Notes under the pieces: model-generated
Database searches by the model: none
What the model was told of the DNA's origin: nothing
The model's input: the letters and a program-made list of their open reading frames with translations, nothing else
In this document: positions 45,331 through 58,364 of the stretch, piece by piece
How positions within the stretch are numbered: the first letter of the stretch is position 1
Layout of the letters: each line of letters starts with the position of its first letter
Assembly: GCA_021823525.1 (NCBI GenBank)
Contig: JAKANY010000004.1
Span: forward strand, 41,995-105,994
Direction: 5' to 3'
DNA length: 64,000 nt
Source of the DNA: Actinomycetes bacterium
GTDB lineage: Bacteria > Actinomycetota > Acidimicrobiia > Acidimicrobiales > RAAP-2
Program-made: the position numbers and the translations under genes

Positions 45331-47917
45331 GCCGGCCCCCGGGGGCCCGTGGGTCCTCCTCGACGGGATGTCGCTCGCCTTTCGCGCCTTCTTCGCCCTC
45401 AGCACCGAGATGACGACCGCCGAGGGCGTCCCGACCAACGCCCTGCACGGCTTCGCCGGGATGCTCCACACGCTGATCCGCACCCAGAGGCCCTCGGCGC
45501 TGGTCGTGGCCATCGACCTGCCGGGAGGGTCGTTCCGCAACCGCCTGACGGGCGACTACAAGGGCGGGCGCGCGGCGACGCCGCCCGAGCTCGAGCCCCA
45601 GTTCGACTTCATCGCCGGCCTGTGCCGGGTCCTGGGCATCCCGGTGGTGGGGGTCGCGGACTACGAGGCCGACGACGTGCTCGCCACGCTGGCCACCTGG
45701 GGTCGCGATCGCGGGCGCGAGGTCGTGGTGGTGTCGGGGGACCGCGACACCTTCCAGCTGGTGCAGGACCCCTACGTCCGGGTGCTCTACAACCGGCGCG
45801 GCGTGTCCGAGTACGACCTCTACGACGAGGCGGGGATCCGGGCGCGCTGCGGGGTCGAGCCGGCGCGCTACCCTCAGCTCGCCGCGCTGCGCGGCGACGC
45901 GTCGGACAACCTGCCCGGGGTGCCCGGCGTCGGCGAGAAGACCGCCGCCAAACTGCTCGAGCGCTTCGGCGACCTCGAGGGCATCCTGGCGCACCTCGAG
46001 GAGCTGACGCCCAAGCTGCGCGAGAACCTCGCGGAGCACCGGGACCGGGCGCGCGCGAACGAGACCCTGATGCGCCTGGTGCGCCAGGTCCCGCTGCCGG
46101 TGTCCGTCGAGGACCTCCACCTGGGCGGGTGGCGGCGCCAGGAGGTGAGCACCTTCTTCGAGCGATTCCAGATGCGTGCGATGAGCCAGCGCTTCCTCCA
46201 GCTGCTCGACGAGGGTCTGCTGGGACCCCCGGGCGACGGGGAGATCGTGGCGCGCGACGCGCCGCCGGGGCGCGAGCTCCTCGAGGTGGACCTCGACGCG
46301 CTCGGGGGTGCGGGGCCCGTCGTCGTGGCCGTGCGCGAGGGGATCGTGGCGGTGCTCGACGAGGCGAGCGCTCGCGTGGCCGTCGCGCCCCTGGCGGCGT
46401 GGCTCGCGCGCGACGGGGGGCGCGCGCTGATCGGCCACGATCTCAAGGGGCTGGTGCGCGCGCTCCTCGAGGCGGGTCACGAGGCGACGTTGCGCGACGA
46501 TAGCGCGCTCATGGCCTACCTGGTCGACTCGGTCAGCGGGAGCTACGACCTCGCCTCGGTCGCCCAGCGCACGCTGGGCGCCCCGGCGCCCGCGTCGGGG
46601 CAGCTCTTCGCCGATCAGGGTGCGGACCTGCGCGAGGAAGTCGCGTTGGTGGCGCGGGTCGGCGAGCGCCTGCGCACCGAGATCGACGCGTGGGAGCTGC
46701 GCCGCGTCTACGAGGACATCGAGCTGCCCCTGGTGAGCGTCCTGGCGCGCATGGAGATGGTGGGCGTGGGGGTCGACGCGGACATGCTGCGCGCCATCGG
46801 CCGCGAGTTCGCCGCCGAGGCCGCGCAGCTCGACGCGCGGATCCAGGAGCTCGCCGGGCACCCCTTCAAGGTCAACTCCTCGGCCCAGCTCCAGCAGGTC
46901 CTGTTCTCCGAGCTCGGCCTGCGACCGGTACGCCGCATCAAGACGGGGTTCTCGACCGATGCCGCGAGCCTCGAGGCGATGGTCGACCAGCACCCGATCG
47001 TCGAGCACCTGCTGCGCTACCGCGAGGTCGAGAAGCTGCGCAGCACCTACGGGACGTCGCTCGTCGAGAGCGTCGGGACCGACGGGCGCATCCACGCGGT
47101 GTTCAACCAGATGGTCGCGCGCACCGGGCGCATCTCGTCGGAGGGCCCCAACCTGCACAACATCCCCGTGCGCACGGCCGAGGGCCGTCGGCTGCGCACC
47201 GCGTTCGTGCCACCGCCGGGGTGGTGGCTCGCCGTGGCCGACTACAACCAGATCGAGCTGCGGATCCTCGCGCACCTGTCCCAGGACGTCGGGCTGCTCG
47301 CCGCGTTCGCGGCCGGCAGCGACGTGCACCGCCAGATCGCCTCGCTGGTCTTCGGCGTGGCGCCCGAGGAGGTCACCCACGAGCAGCGCGAGCAGGCCAA
47401 GGCCGTCTCCTACGGCCTGGCCTACGGCATGGAGTCCTTCGGGCTGAGCCGGCGGCTCGGACTGCCCGTCGCCCACGCCCGCGAGATCATGGAGCGCTAC
47501 TTCGCCGGCTTCCCCACCGTGCGCCAGTACATGGACCAGACCGTCGCCGAGATCCGCGAGCGCGGCTACTCGCGCACCGAGTGGGGCCGGATCCGCCCCT
47601 TCCCCGATCTGGCGACCGCCACGGGCGCCCAGCGGGCCGCCGTCGAGCGCCAGGCGATGAACGCCGGCATCCAGGGAATGGCCGCCGACGTCTTCAAGTC
47701 GGCGCTGGTGCGCCTGGACCGCGCGCTGAGCGCGGGACCGTGGCGATCGCGCCTCGTGCTCCAGGTCCACGACGAGGTCGTGGTCGAGGTGCCCGAGGAG
47801 GAGCGGCTCGAGGTGGGCCCGGTCATCACCACCGCGCTCACCGAGGCGGCGAGCCTGAGCGTGCCCCTCGAGATCTCCCTGCGCTGGGGTCGGGACTGGG
47901 CGGCGGCCAAGGGGTGA
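45323..47917 (+). CDS. polA: DNA polymerase I
   Basis: Okazaki fragment maturation and repair synthesis. The N-terminal 5' nuclease has VVSGDRDTFQLV and GVPGVGEKTAAKLLE. The central 3'-5' exonuclease domain is degenerate: the Asp after GHDLK is missing, so proofreading is unlikely, as in other actinobacteria. The polymerase part has motif A DYNQIELRILAHLS, motif B KAVSYGLAYGM with Tyr where E. coli has Phe762, and motif C QVHDEVVVEV. It has 864 residues. Confidence 0.96.
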   Translation: MAEPAPGGPWVLLDGMSLAFRAFFALSTEMTTAEGVPTNALHGFAGMLHTLIRTQRPSALVVAIDLPGGSFRNRLTGDYKGGRAATPPELEPQFDFIAGLCRVLGIPVVGVADYEADDVLATLATWGRDRGREVVVVSGDRDTFQLVQDPYVRVLYNRRGVSEYDLYDEAGIRARCGVEPARYPQLAALRGDASDNLPGVPGVGEKTAAKLLERFGDLEGILAHLEELTPKLRENLAEHRDRARANETLMRLVRQVPLPVSVEDLHLGGWRRQEVSTFFERFQMRAMSQRFLQLLDEGLLGPPGDGEIVARDAPPGRELLEVDLDALGGAGPVVVAVREGIVAVLDEASARVAVAPLAAWLARDGGRALIGHDLKGLVRALLEAGHEATLRDDSALMAYLVDSVSGSYDLASVAQRTLGAPAPASGQLFADQGADLREEVALVARVGERLRTEIDAWELRRVYEDIELPLVSVLARMEMVGVGVDADMLRAIGREFAAEAAQLDARIQELAGHPFKVNSSAQLQQVLFSELGLRPVRRIKTGFSTDAASLEAMVDQHPIVEHLLRYREVEKLRSTYGTSLVESVGTDGRIHAVFNQMVARTGRISSEGPNLHNIPVRTAEGRRLRTAFVPPPGWWLAVADYNQIELRILAHLSQDVGLLAAFAAGSDVHRQIASLVFGVAPEEVTHEQREQAKAVSYGLAYGMESFGLSRRLGLPVAHAREIMERYFAGFPTVRQYMDQTVAEIRERGYSRTEWGRIRPFPDLATATGAQRAAVERQAMNAGIQGMAADVFKSALVRLDRALSAGPWRSRLVLQVHDEVVVEVPEEERLEVGPVITTALTEAASLSVPLEISLRWGRDWAAAKG

Positions 47918-47964
47918 CGCTGCGCTAGGCTTGTCGACCGGGTCGGCACCGGAGGCCCCCACGG

Positions 47965-47970
47965 TATCGT
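47965..47970 (+). promoter_or_regulatory. Possible -10 (TATCGT) for rpsA
   Basis: In the 93-base gap after polA. It would give a leader of about 34 bases, with AAAAAGG as a weak ribosome site. Confidence 0.35.
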
Positions 47971-48010
47971 CCAGTCAGATCCCGGTGCGATCACGAAAAA
48001 GGCAGTTCGC

Positions 48011-49339
48011 ATGACGGAAGGCTCGCTCCTCTCCAGTGTCCCGATGGGGACGTTCGACGCAGAGGGCAACTACACCCCCCGGGTGGTCACCGAGGACAAC
48101 CTGGTGGGCACCGAGCTGGCCGACCTGGTCGGCAGCACCGTTCTCGAGTTCGATGACGGGGACCTGGTCCTGGGCACCGTGGTCAAGATCGACCGCGACG
48201 AAGTTCTCCTGGACATCGGGTTCAAGTCCGAGGGCGTCATCCCGGCGCGGGAGCTCTCGATCCGCAACGACGTCGATCCGCGCGACGTGGTCTCGCTGGG
48301 CGAGCGCGTCGAGTGCCTGGTCCTCCAGAAGGAGGACAAGGAGGGACGCCTGGTCCTGTCCAAGAAGCGGGCCCAGTACGAGAAGGCCTGGGCCACGATC
48401 GAGGACTTGAAGGCCCGCAACGAGGTCGTCAAGGGCGTCGTCATCGAGGTCGTCAAGGGCGGCCTGATCGTCGACATCGGCCTGCGGGGCTTCCTGCCCG
48501 CCTCCCTGGTCGAGCTGCGCCGCGTCCGCGAGCTGCAGCCCTACATCGGCAAGACCGTCGAGGCCAAGATCATCGAGCTCGACCGCAACCGCAACAACGT
48601 CGTGCTGTCGCGCCGCGCGTGGCTCGAGGAGACCCAGAAGGAGCAGCGCGGGGACTTCCTCAACAACCTCAAGCCCGGCGAGCGCCGCAAGGGCGTGGTG
48701 TCCTCGGTGGTCAACTTCGGCGCCTTCGTCGACCTGGGTGGCATGGACGGGCTGATCCACGTCTCGGAGCTGTCCTGGAAGCACATCGACCACCCCAGCC
48801 AGGTGGTGGCCGTGGGCGACGAGGTCGAGGTCGAGGTCCTGGACGTCGACTACTCCAAGGAGCGCATCTCGCTGTCGCTCAAGGCGACCCAGATGGACCC
48901 GTGGCAGGTGTTCGCCGAGGGGCACGCGGTGGACCAGCTGGTCTACGGGCGCGTCACGAAGCTGGTGCCCTTCGGAGCCTTCGTCCAGGTCGGCGACGGG
49001 ATCGAAGGCCTGGTGCACATCTCGGAGATGGCCACGCACCACGTGGACTCGCCCGACCAGGTGGTCTCGCCCGGCGAGGAGCTGTGGGTCAAGATCATCG
49101 AGCTGGACACCGGGCGCCGGCGCATCAGCCTGTCGATCAAGCAGGCCCTCGAGGGCGGCGAGGTCTCGGCCGAGTACCGCGAGGCGTTCGGCGAGCACGC
49201 CTACGACGCCGAGGGCAACTACATCGGCGGGATCGACTACGGCGAGTTCACGCCCGAGACCGAGGCGCAGGCGGCGTGGGCCGACTACGCCGCCGAGGCG
49301 ACGAGTCGAGGCGACGAGACCGCCGAGACCGCCGAGTAG
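48011..49339 (+). CDS. rpsA: 30S ribosomal protein S1
   Basis: Four S1 RNA-binding repeats, starting near GDLVLGTVVKIDRDEVLLD, GVVIEVVKGGLIVDIG, KGVVSSVVNFGAFVDLGG and GRVTKLVPFGAFVQVGDG. The 442 residues match the shorter, four-repeat actinobacterial S1 rather than the six-repeat E. coli one. The C-terminal tail (about 60 residues) is acidic. polA-rpsA-coaE order as in M. tuberculosis. Confidence 0.95.
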   Translation: MTEGSLLSSVPMGTFDAEGNYTPRVVTEDNLVGTELADLVGSTVLEFDDGDLVLGTVVKIDRDEVLLDIGFKSEGVIPARELSIRNDVDPRDVVSLGERVECLVLQKEDKEGRLVLSKKRAQYEKAWATIEDLKARNEVVKGVVIEVVKGGLIVDIGLRGFLPASLVELRRVRELQPYIGKTVEAKIIELDRNRNNVVLSRRAWLEETQKEQRGDFLNNLKPGERRKGVVSSVVNFGAFVDLGGMDGLIHVSELSWKHIDHPSQVVAVGDEVEVEVLDVDYSKERISLSLKATQMDPWQVFAEGHAVDQLVYGRVTKLVPFGAFVQVGDGIEGLVHISEMATHHVDSPDQVVSPGEELWVKIIELDTGRRRISLSIKQALEGGEVSAEYREAFGEHAYDAEGNYIGGIDYGEFTPETEAQAAWADYAAEATSRGDETAETAE

Positions 49340-49376
49340 CGCCTCCTCGTCCGGCTCTCGCCTCGGGCGGGGTCGC

Positions 49377-49382
49377 TACGGT
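49377..49382 (+). promoter_or_regulatory. Leaderless-type -10 (TACGGT) for the coaE to tpiA chain
   Basis: TACGGT plus 6 bases plus GTG at 49389. It heads nine genes without any intergenic base. Confidence 0.5.
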
Positions 49383-49388
49383 GGTCCG

Positions 49389-49979
49389 GTGATGGTGATC
49401 GTCCTGAGCGGCGGGATCGGCGCGGGCAAGAGCGCGGTCGGGGAGTACCTGCGCCAGCGCGGCTGGCCGGTGCTGGACGCCGACGAGGCCGCGCGCGCGG
49501 TGACCGAGCCCGGCACGCCCGCGTGGCGGGCGATCGTCGACGCGTTCGGCACCGCGGTGCTGCGTTCCGACGGGTCGCTGGACCGGGCGTTCCTCGCCGA
49601 CGTGGTCTTCCGCGACGCCGCGGCGCGCCGCCGACTCGAGGCGATCACGCACCCGGCGATCCACGCGCGACTGCGCGCGCAAGTCGCGGATCTGGGCGCG
49701 CCCATCGTGTTCGTGGCGGTGCCCCTCTACGAGCCGGCGCTGCGCGCGGCGATGGGGGCGAGTGCGGTGTGGGCGGTCGTCGCGCGCCCCGAGACAGCCC
49801 TGGCGCGTCTGGTCGGCCCGCGGGGGCTGAGCGAGGACGACGCCCGGAGGCGCCTGGCGTCCCAGGTGGACAACGACGCGCGGCGGGCGTGGGCCGACGT
49901 GGTGATCGAGAACGACGGCACCCTCGAGGAGCTGCACACCGCCGTCGACCGGGCGCTGGCCGCCCTGGGGGCGCCGTGA
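49389..49979 (+). CDS. coaE: Dephospho-CoA kinase
   Basis: Last step of coenzyme A synthesis. P-loop GGIGAGKS, then VLDADEAAR and the lid [11 protein letters not shown]-x-D/R features of the family are present ([10 protein letters not shown]). It has 196 residues and lacks the C-terminal UPF0157 extension found in mycobacteria. The GTG start is followed directly by an ATG; the leaderless spacing favours the GTG. Confidence 0.9.
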   Translation: MMVIVLSGGIGAGKSAVGEYLRQRGWPVLDADEAARAVTEPGTPAWRAIVDAFGTAVLRSDGSLDRAFLADVVFRDAAARRRLEAITHPAIHARLRAQVADLGAPIVFVAVPLYEPALRAAMGASAVWAVVARPETALARLVGPRGLSEDDARRRLASQVDNDARRAWADVVIENDGTLEELHTAVDRALAALGAP

Positions 49980-51984
49980 GCGCCTTTCTGGTCGAGTCAC
50001 CCTTCGCGCCCGCGGGCGATCAGCCGGCGGCCATCGAGGCCCTGGCGCGGGGTGTCGACAGCGGCCTGCGGTTCCAGACGCTCGAGGGCATCACCGGCAG
50101 CGGCAAGACGGCGACGATCGCCTGGCTGGTCGAGCGGGTCCAGCGCCCGACCCTGATCCTCGAGCCCAACAAGTCCCTCGCCGCCCAGCTCGCCGCCGAG
50201 CTGCGCGAGATGATGCCCTCGAACCGCGTCGAGTTCTTCGTCTCGTACTACGACTACTACCAGCCCGAGGCCTACATCCCGCGCACCGATACCTACATCG
50301 AGAAGGACAGCTCGATCAACGAGGAGATCGACCGGCTGCGCCACGCCGCAACCTCGTCGCTGCTGACGCGGCGTGACACCATCGTGGTCGCCTCGGTGTC
50401 GTGCATCTACGGCTTGGGCAGCCCGCTCGAGTACCGGGACCGGATGCTGCCCCTGCGCGTGGGTGACGTGGTCGACCAGCGGGCGCTATTGGGCCGGCTC
50501 ATCGAGATGCAGTACGCGCGTAACGAGCTGACCCTGCAGCGCGGGACCTTCCGCGCCCACGGCGACACCATCGAGATCCAGCCCGCCTACGCCAACGAGG
50601 CGCTGCGCGTCTCGACGCTCTTCGACGAGATCGAGTCGCTGACGTTCTTCGACCCACTGACCAACACGGCGCGCGGCCAGGTCCCCGAGACCACGATCTT
50701 CGCGGCCTCGCACTACGCGACGGGGGCCGAGACCCTGGCCCGGGCGTGCCGCTCCATCGAGGAGGAGCTGGGAGGGCGCCTGGCCCAGCTCACCGCCCAG
50801 GGGCGCCTCCTGGAGGCCCAGCGGCTGCGCCAGCGCACCGAGTACGACCTCGAGATGCTCGAGGAGACCGGGATCTGCTCGGGCGTGGAGAACTACGCGC
50901 GCCACCTGGACGGCCGGGCGGCGGGCGAGCGACCCTACACTCTGCTCGACTACTTCCCCGAGGACTACCTGGTCGTGGTGGACGAGTCCCACGTCGCCGT
51001 GCCCCAGGTGCGCGGCCAGTTCGCCGGCGACCGCTCGCGCAAGGACGTGCTGGTCGAGCACGGGTTCCGCCTGCCGAGCGCCTTGGACAACCGGCCGCTC
51101 AACTTCGACGAGTTCATCGACCTGGTGCCCCAGATCGTGTTCGTCTCGGCGACGCCCGGGCCCTACGAGCTCGAGGTCAGCGACCAGGTGGTCGAGCAGG
51201 TGATCCGTCCGACGGGTCTGGTCGACCCCGAGGTGCTGCTGGTGCCCACGCGCCACCAGATCGACGACCTGCGCGGGCGCCTCGACGTGGTGATCGCCCG
51301 GGGGGAGCGGGCGCTGGTGACGACCCTGACCAAGAAGATGGCCGAGGACCTCACCGCGTTCCTGGCCAAGGCGGGCTACCGCGTGCAGTACCTGCACAGC
51401 GACATCGACACCATCGCGCGCATCGAGATCCTGCGCGACCTGCGCACCGGCGCCTTCGACGTGCTGGTGGGCATCAACCTGCTGCGCGAGGGGCTCGACC
51501 TGCCCGAGGTCTCGCTGGTCGCGGTCCTCGACGCGGACAAGGAGGGGTTCTTGCGCTCGCGCAGCGCCCTCATCCAGACGATCGGGCGCGCCGCGCGCAA
51601 CGCCAACGGCCAGGCCGTCCTCTACGGGGACCTGCTGACCGACTCGATCCGCGAGGCCCTGGCCACCACCGAGCACCGGCGCCGCCGCCAGCTGGCCCAC
51701 AATGCCGAGCACGGCATCGAGCCGCGCACGATCACCAAGTCGGTCAACGACATCCTGGGCCGGCTGCGCAGCGACTCGCCGGCCAGCGCGCGCGCCGCCG
51801 CCCCGACGACGTCCCTGGAGGAGCCGCCGGCGCCCGTGGAGGCCGCGGAGATCGCGCGCGTGGAGGAGGCGATGCTGCGCGCGGCCGACGAGCTGCGCTT
51901 CGAGGAGGCCGCGGCGCTGCGCGACGTCCTCTACAGCCTGCGGCGCCCGGGCGTCGCGCTGTCTGGTCCGGGTGCCGACGAGTC

Positions 51985-51988
<4 letters not shown>
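49976..51988 (+). CDS. uvrB: Excinuclease ABC subunit B
   Basis: DNA-damage-verifying helicase-like subunit. Walker A GITGSGKT (38-45), the damage-probing beta hairpin in [20 protein letters not shown], helicase motifs VDESHV and IGRAARN, and a C-terminal UVR domain ([14 protein letters not shown]) that meets UvrC. It has 670 residues from the GTG at 49976; GTGA overlaps on both sides. Confidence 0.97.
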
Positions 51989-54815
<2,827 letters not shown>

Positions 54816-54819
<4 letters not shown>

Positions 54820-56654
54820 GCCTGGCGCGGCCCGCGGGCATCCCGCGAGCCAGCGGCTGCTACCTGTTCCGCGACGCGCGCGGCACCGTCATCTACGTGG
54901 GCAAGGCCCGCTCCCTGGCCTCGCGCCTGGGCAGCTACTTCCAGCGCCGCGATGGGCTCACCCCCAAGACCCAGGCCCTGATGGACGAGGCCTCCGCCGT
55001 CGAGTGGATCGTCACGCCCTCGGAGGTCGACGCCCTCATCCTCGAGAACGAGCTGATCAAGCAGAACCAGCCGCGCTACAACCTGATGCTCAAGGACGAC
55101 AAGAGCTACCCGTGGGTGGCGCTCGACCTGCGCAGCGCGTTCCCCGTGCCGAGCCTCACGCGCGCGGCCCACGTGCGCGGGGTGCGCTACTTCGGGCCCT
55201 TCGCCGACGTCGGCTCGCTGCGGCGCACCCTCGACGAGCTGGCCCAGGCCTTCCCCCTGCGCACGTGCACGCGCCACAAGTTTCAGTATCACGAGCGGCT
55301 CGGGCGCCCCTGCCTGCTCTTCGACATCGGCCGGTGCCCCGGGCCGTGCGCGGGGCGCATCGACGAGGCCGCCTACGCCGAGCGGGTGGAGGCCTGGGCC
55401 TCCTTCTTCGAGGGACGCGTCGCCCCGCTGCGCGCGCGCCTGAGCGCGCAGATGCGCGCCGCCGCGCAGGCGCAGGACTACGAGGCGGCCGCGCGCAGCC
55501 GCGACGGCCTGGCCGCCCTGGAGCGCGCCGCCCAGCAGCAGAGCGTGGTGCTCGACGACCACTCGGACCTCGACGTGCTGGCCGTGGCGCTGGCGACCGG
55601 GCGGGCCGCCGTGGTGCGCTTCGCCGTGCGCGCCGGGCGCATCGTGGGGCGCCGGGTCTGGCTGGTCGAGCGGGCCCTGGACGAGTCGCCCACCGAGGTG
55701 ATCGAGGCGGCCGTCCCCCACCTCTACACCGCGGCCGACGTCCCCGGCGAGGTCGTCGTGAGCGAGCCGGCCTCCGAGGTGGTGGCCGCCTTCCTCACCG
55801 GGCGGCGCGGGCGCGCGGTGCGGGTCCGCGAGGTCCAGCGCGGTCGGCGCCGCCGCGCGGTCGAGATGGCCCAGGCCGACGCGCGCGCGGTGCTCGCGCG
55901 CGACGACCTGCGCCGCGAGCACGACCACCGGGTGCGCACCAGCGCCCTCGAAGGGCTCGGGAGGGCCCTGGGTCTCGCGGCGCCGCCGTTCCGGATCGAG
56001 TGCTTCGACATGAGCCACCTGCAAGGGACGAGTTACGTGGGCTCGATGGTGGTCTTCGAGGACGGGCTGCCGCTGAAGTCCGCCTACCGGCGCTTCGACG
56101 TGCGCGAGGTGGCCGGCAATGACGACGTGGGCGCCATGACCGAGGTGCTCGGCCGGCGCCTGGCCCGCGGGGAGTCGGGGGACCGGCGCTTCGCCCCGGC
56201 CGACCTGATCCTCCTGGACGGGGGGCTCGGCCAGCTCCACGCCATCGAGGACCTGGTGCGCTCGCGGGGTACGCCGGGCGTCGAGCTCGCGGCGCTGGCC
56301 AAGCGCGAGGAGCTGCTCTACCGGCCCGGGAGCTCGCTGCCGGTGGTGCTCGCGGGAGGCTCCGAGGAGCTCTACCTCGTCCAGCGGATCCGCGACGAGG
56401 CCCACCGCTTCGCCATCACCTTCCACCGCTCGACGCGCGGGCGCGCCATGGTGGCCTCGGCCCTCGACGGCGTCGCCGGGCTGGGCCCGGCTCGCCGGGA
56501 GCGCCTGCTCGCCGCCTACGGCTCGCTCGATCGCGTGCGCGCCGCGACGCGCGAGGAGCTGAGCGCGCTCGGGTGGCTGCCCCGGAGCGTCGCCGTGACG
56601 CTCTACGATCATCTCCACGGGCGCGGCGCGGTAGGAGGGCGGGTCGATGAGTGA
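54816..56654 (+). CDS. uvrC: Excinuclease ABC subunit C
   Basis: Makes both incisions around the lesion. N-terminal GIY-YIG nuclease ([20 protein letters not shown]), a UVR domain ([17 protein letters not shown]), an RNase H-like nuclease ([11 protein letters not shown]), and a C-terminal double HhH domain ([18 protein letters not shown]). It has 612 residues. Directly after uvrA (GTGA) and overlapping rapZ by 8 bases. Confidence 0.96.
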
Positions 56655-57486
56655 GATCGTCCTGGTGACGGGCATGTCCGGGGCGGGGCGCTCGACCGTC
56701 TCGGCCGCGCTCGAGGACCTGGGCTGGTTCGTCATCGACAACCTGCCCATGGAGCTCGTCGCGCGCGTGAGCGACCTCGCGGGCGGCGGCGTGGACTTCC
56801 CGGGCGTGGCGCTCGTCGTGGGGCGCGGCGGGCGCGTGGCCCCCGAGGCGGTCCTCGAGGTGGTCCGGGACCTGCGCGCGCGCCAGGGCGGGGTGCGGAT
56901 CCTCTTCCTCGACGCGCCCGACGAGGTCCTGATCCAGCGCTACGAGTCGAGCCGGCGGCGCCACCCGTTCCCCGCGCCCAGCCTGGCCGACGCCATCGCC
57001 GGCGAGCGCGTCGCGGTCAAGGTGCTGCGCGACGCCGCGGACCTGGTCATCGACACCTCGACGACGAATCCCAACCAGCTGCGCGCGCGGATCCAGGAGG
57101 ACTTCGCCACGCGCGAGGGCGCGGCGATGCGCGTCTCGGTGGTCTCCTTCGGGTTCGCCAACGGGATGCCCCGCGACGTCGACCTGGTCTTCGACTGCCG
57201 CTTCCTGCCCAACCCGCACTGGATCGACGAGCTGCGGCCCCTGACGGGCCTCGACGCGCCCGTCGCCGAGTACGTGCTCGCCCAGGAGGCGGCCCAGCAC
57301 CTGATCAGCGACATCGTGGCGATGCTCGGCTGGCAGCTGCCGGCCTTCGCGCGCGAGGGCAAGGCCTACCTGAGCGTGGCGGTGGGCTGCACCGGGGGGC
57401 GGCACCGCTCGGTCGCCGTGGCCGAGGAGATCGCGCGGCGCCTCGACGTGGCCGCGACCGTCTACCACCGCGACCTGCCTCGATGA
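56647..57486 (+). CDS. rapZ: RNase adapter protein RapZ family (YvcJ) nucleotide-binding protein
   Basis: P-loop GMSGAGRST, where Lys of the usual GKS is Arg, as commonly seen in actinobacteria; then FVIDNLP and FSF/SFGFANGMPRDVD. The C-terminal domain has GCTGGRHRSV, which binds a small phosphorylated ligand in E. coli RapZ. It has 279 residues. The role in actinobacteria is not settled. Conserved neighbour of uvrC and yvcK. Confidence 0.9.
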   Translation: MSEIVLVTGMSGAGRSTVSAALEDLGWFVIDNLPMELVARVSDLAGGGVDFPGVALVVGRGGRVAPEAVLEVVRDLRARQGGVRILFLDAPDEVLIQRYESSRRRHPFPAPSLADAIAGERVAVKVLRDAADLVIDTSTTNPNQLRARIQEDFATREGAAMRVSVVSFGFANGMPRDVDLVFDCRFLPNPHWIDELRPLTGLDAPVAEYVLAQEAAQHLISDIVAMLGWQLPAFAREGKAYLSVAVGCTGGRHRSVAVAEEIARRLDVAATVYHRDLPR

Positions 57487-58364
57487 GGGCCGTCGCCATC
57501 GGGGGCGGCCACGGCACGGCCGTGTCGCTGCGCGCGCTGCGCCGCCTGACGCCCGACGTGACCGGCGTGGTGTCGGTGGCCGACGACGGCGGGTCGACCG
57601 GGCGCCTGCGCGCGATGCTCAGTGTGCCCGCCGTGGGCGACCTGCGCAAGTGCCTGGGGGCGCTGGCCGACCCCCACAACCCGGTCGCCGAGTCCTTCGA
57701 GCACCGCTTCAGCGTCGGCGAGCTCGCCGGGCACACCGTGGGCAACCTCCTGCTCGTGGGGCTCATCGACGCCACCGGCGACCTCGAGGCGGCGATCGGC
57801 GCGGTCGCCGAGGTCCTGGGCGTGACCGGGAGGATCCTGCCGGCCACCCGCGAGAAGGTGGTGCTGTGCGCCTCGACGGCCGAGGGCTCGGCGCGCGGGC
57901 AGACCGAGGTGCACCGCCAGAGCGCCATCCGTCGCGTGGTCCTGGACCCGCCCTACCCGGCCGCGCCGATCGCCGCCGTCGAGGCCATCGAGCGCGCCGA
58001 CCTGGTGCTGGTGGGACCGGGCTCCCTGTTCACCAGCGTGCTGGCCGCGGCCGTGGTGCCCGGCGTGACCCAGGCGCTCGCCGGCTCGCGGGCCACCCGC
58101 GTCTACGTCGCCAACCTGCGGCCCGAGCTCCCCGAGACCGCCGGCTACCGCCTCCAGGACCACGTCGACGCCCTCGACGCGCACGGGATCGTGCCCGACG
58201 TGGTGCTGGTGGACGCGCAGAGCCCCCTCGGGCGCGACCCGTGCACGCTGCCCACGGTGCGCGCGCGCCTCACGGGGAGGAACCCCTACGTGCACCGTGT
58301 GCAAGACTTGGCGCGCGCCGTGGGGCGTCTGGTCGCCGGCGAGGGACGAAAGGCGGAGGGATGA
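57483..58364 (+). CDS. yvcK: Gluconeogenesis factor YvcK/CofD-like protein
   Basis: Binds UDP-sugars and is needed for growth on gluconeogenic carbon and normal wall synthesis in other Gram-positives. GGGHGTAVSLRALR and VADDGGSTGRLR match the family's first two motifs; VGDLRKCLGALA follows. It has 293 residues, ATGA overlaps on both sides. In most actinobacteria whiA comes next; here gap does. Confidence 0.9.
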   Translation: MRAVAIGGGHGTAVSLRALRRLTPDVTGVVSVADDGGSTGRLRAMLSVPAVGDLRKCLGALADPHNPVAESFEHRFSVGELAGHTVGNLLLVGLIDATGDLEAAIGAVAEVLGVTGRILPATREKVVLCASTAEGSARGQTEVHRQSAIRRVVLDPPYPAAPIAAVEAIERADLVLVGPGSLFTSVLAAAVVPGVTQALAGSRATRVYVANLRPELPETAGYRLQDHVDALDAHGIVPDVVLVDAQSPLGRDPCTLPTVRARLTGRNPYVHRVQDLARAVGRLVAGEGRKAEG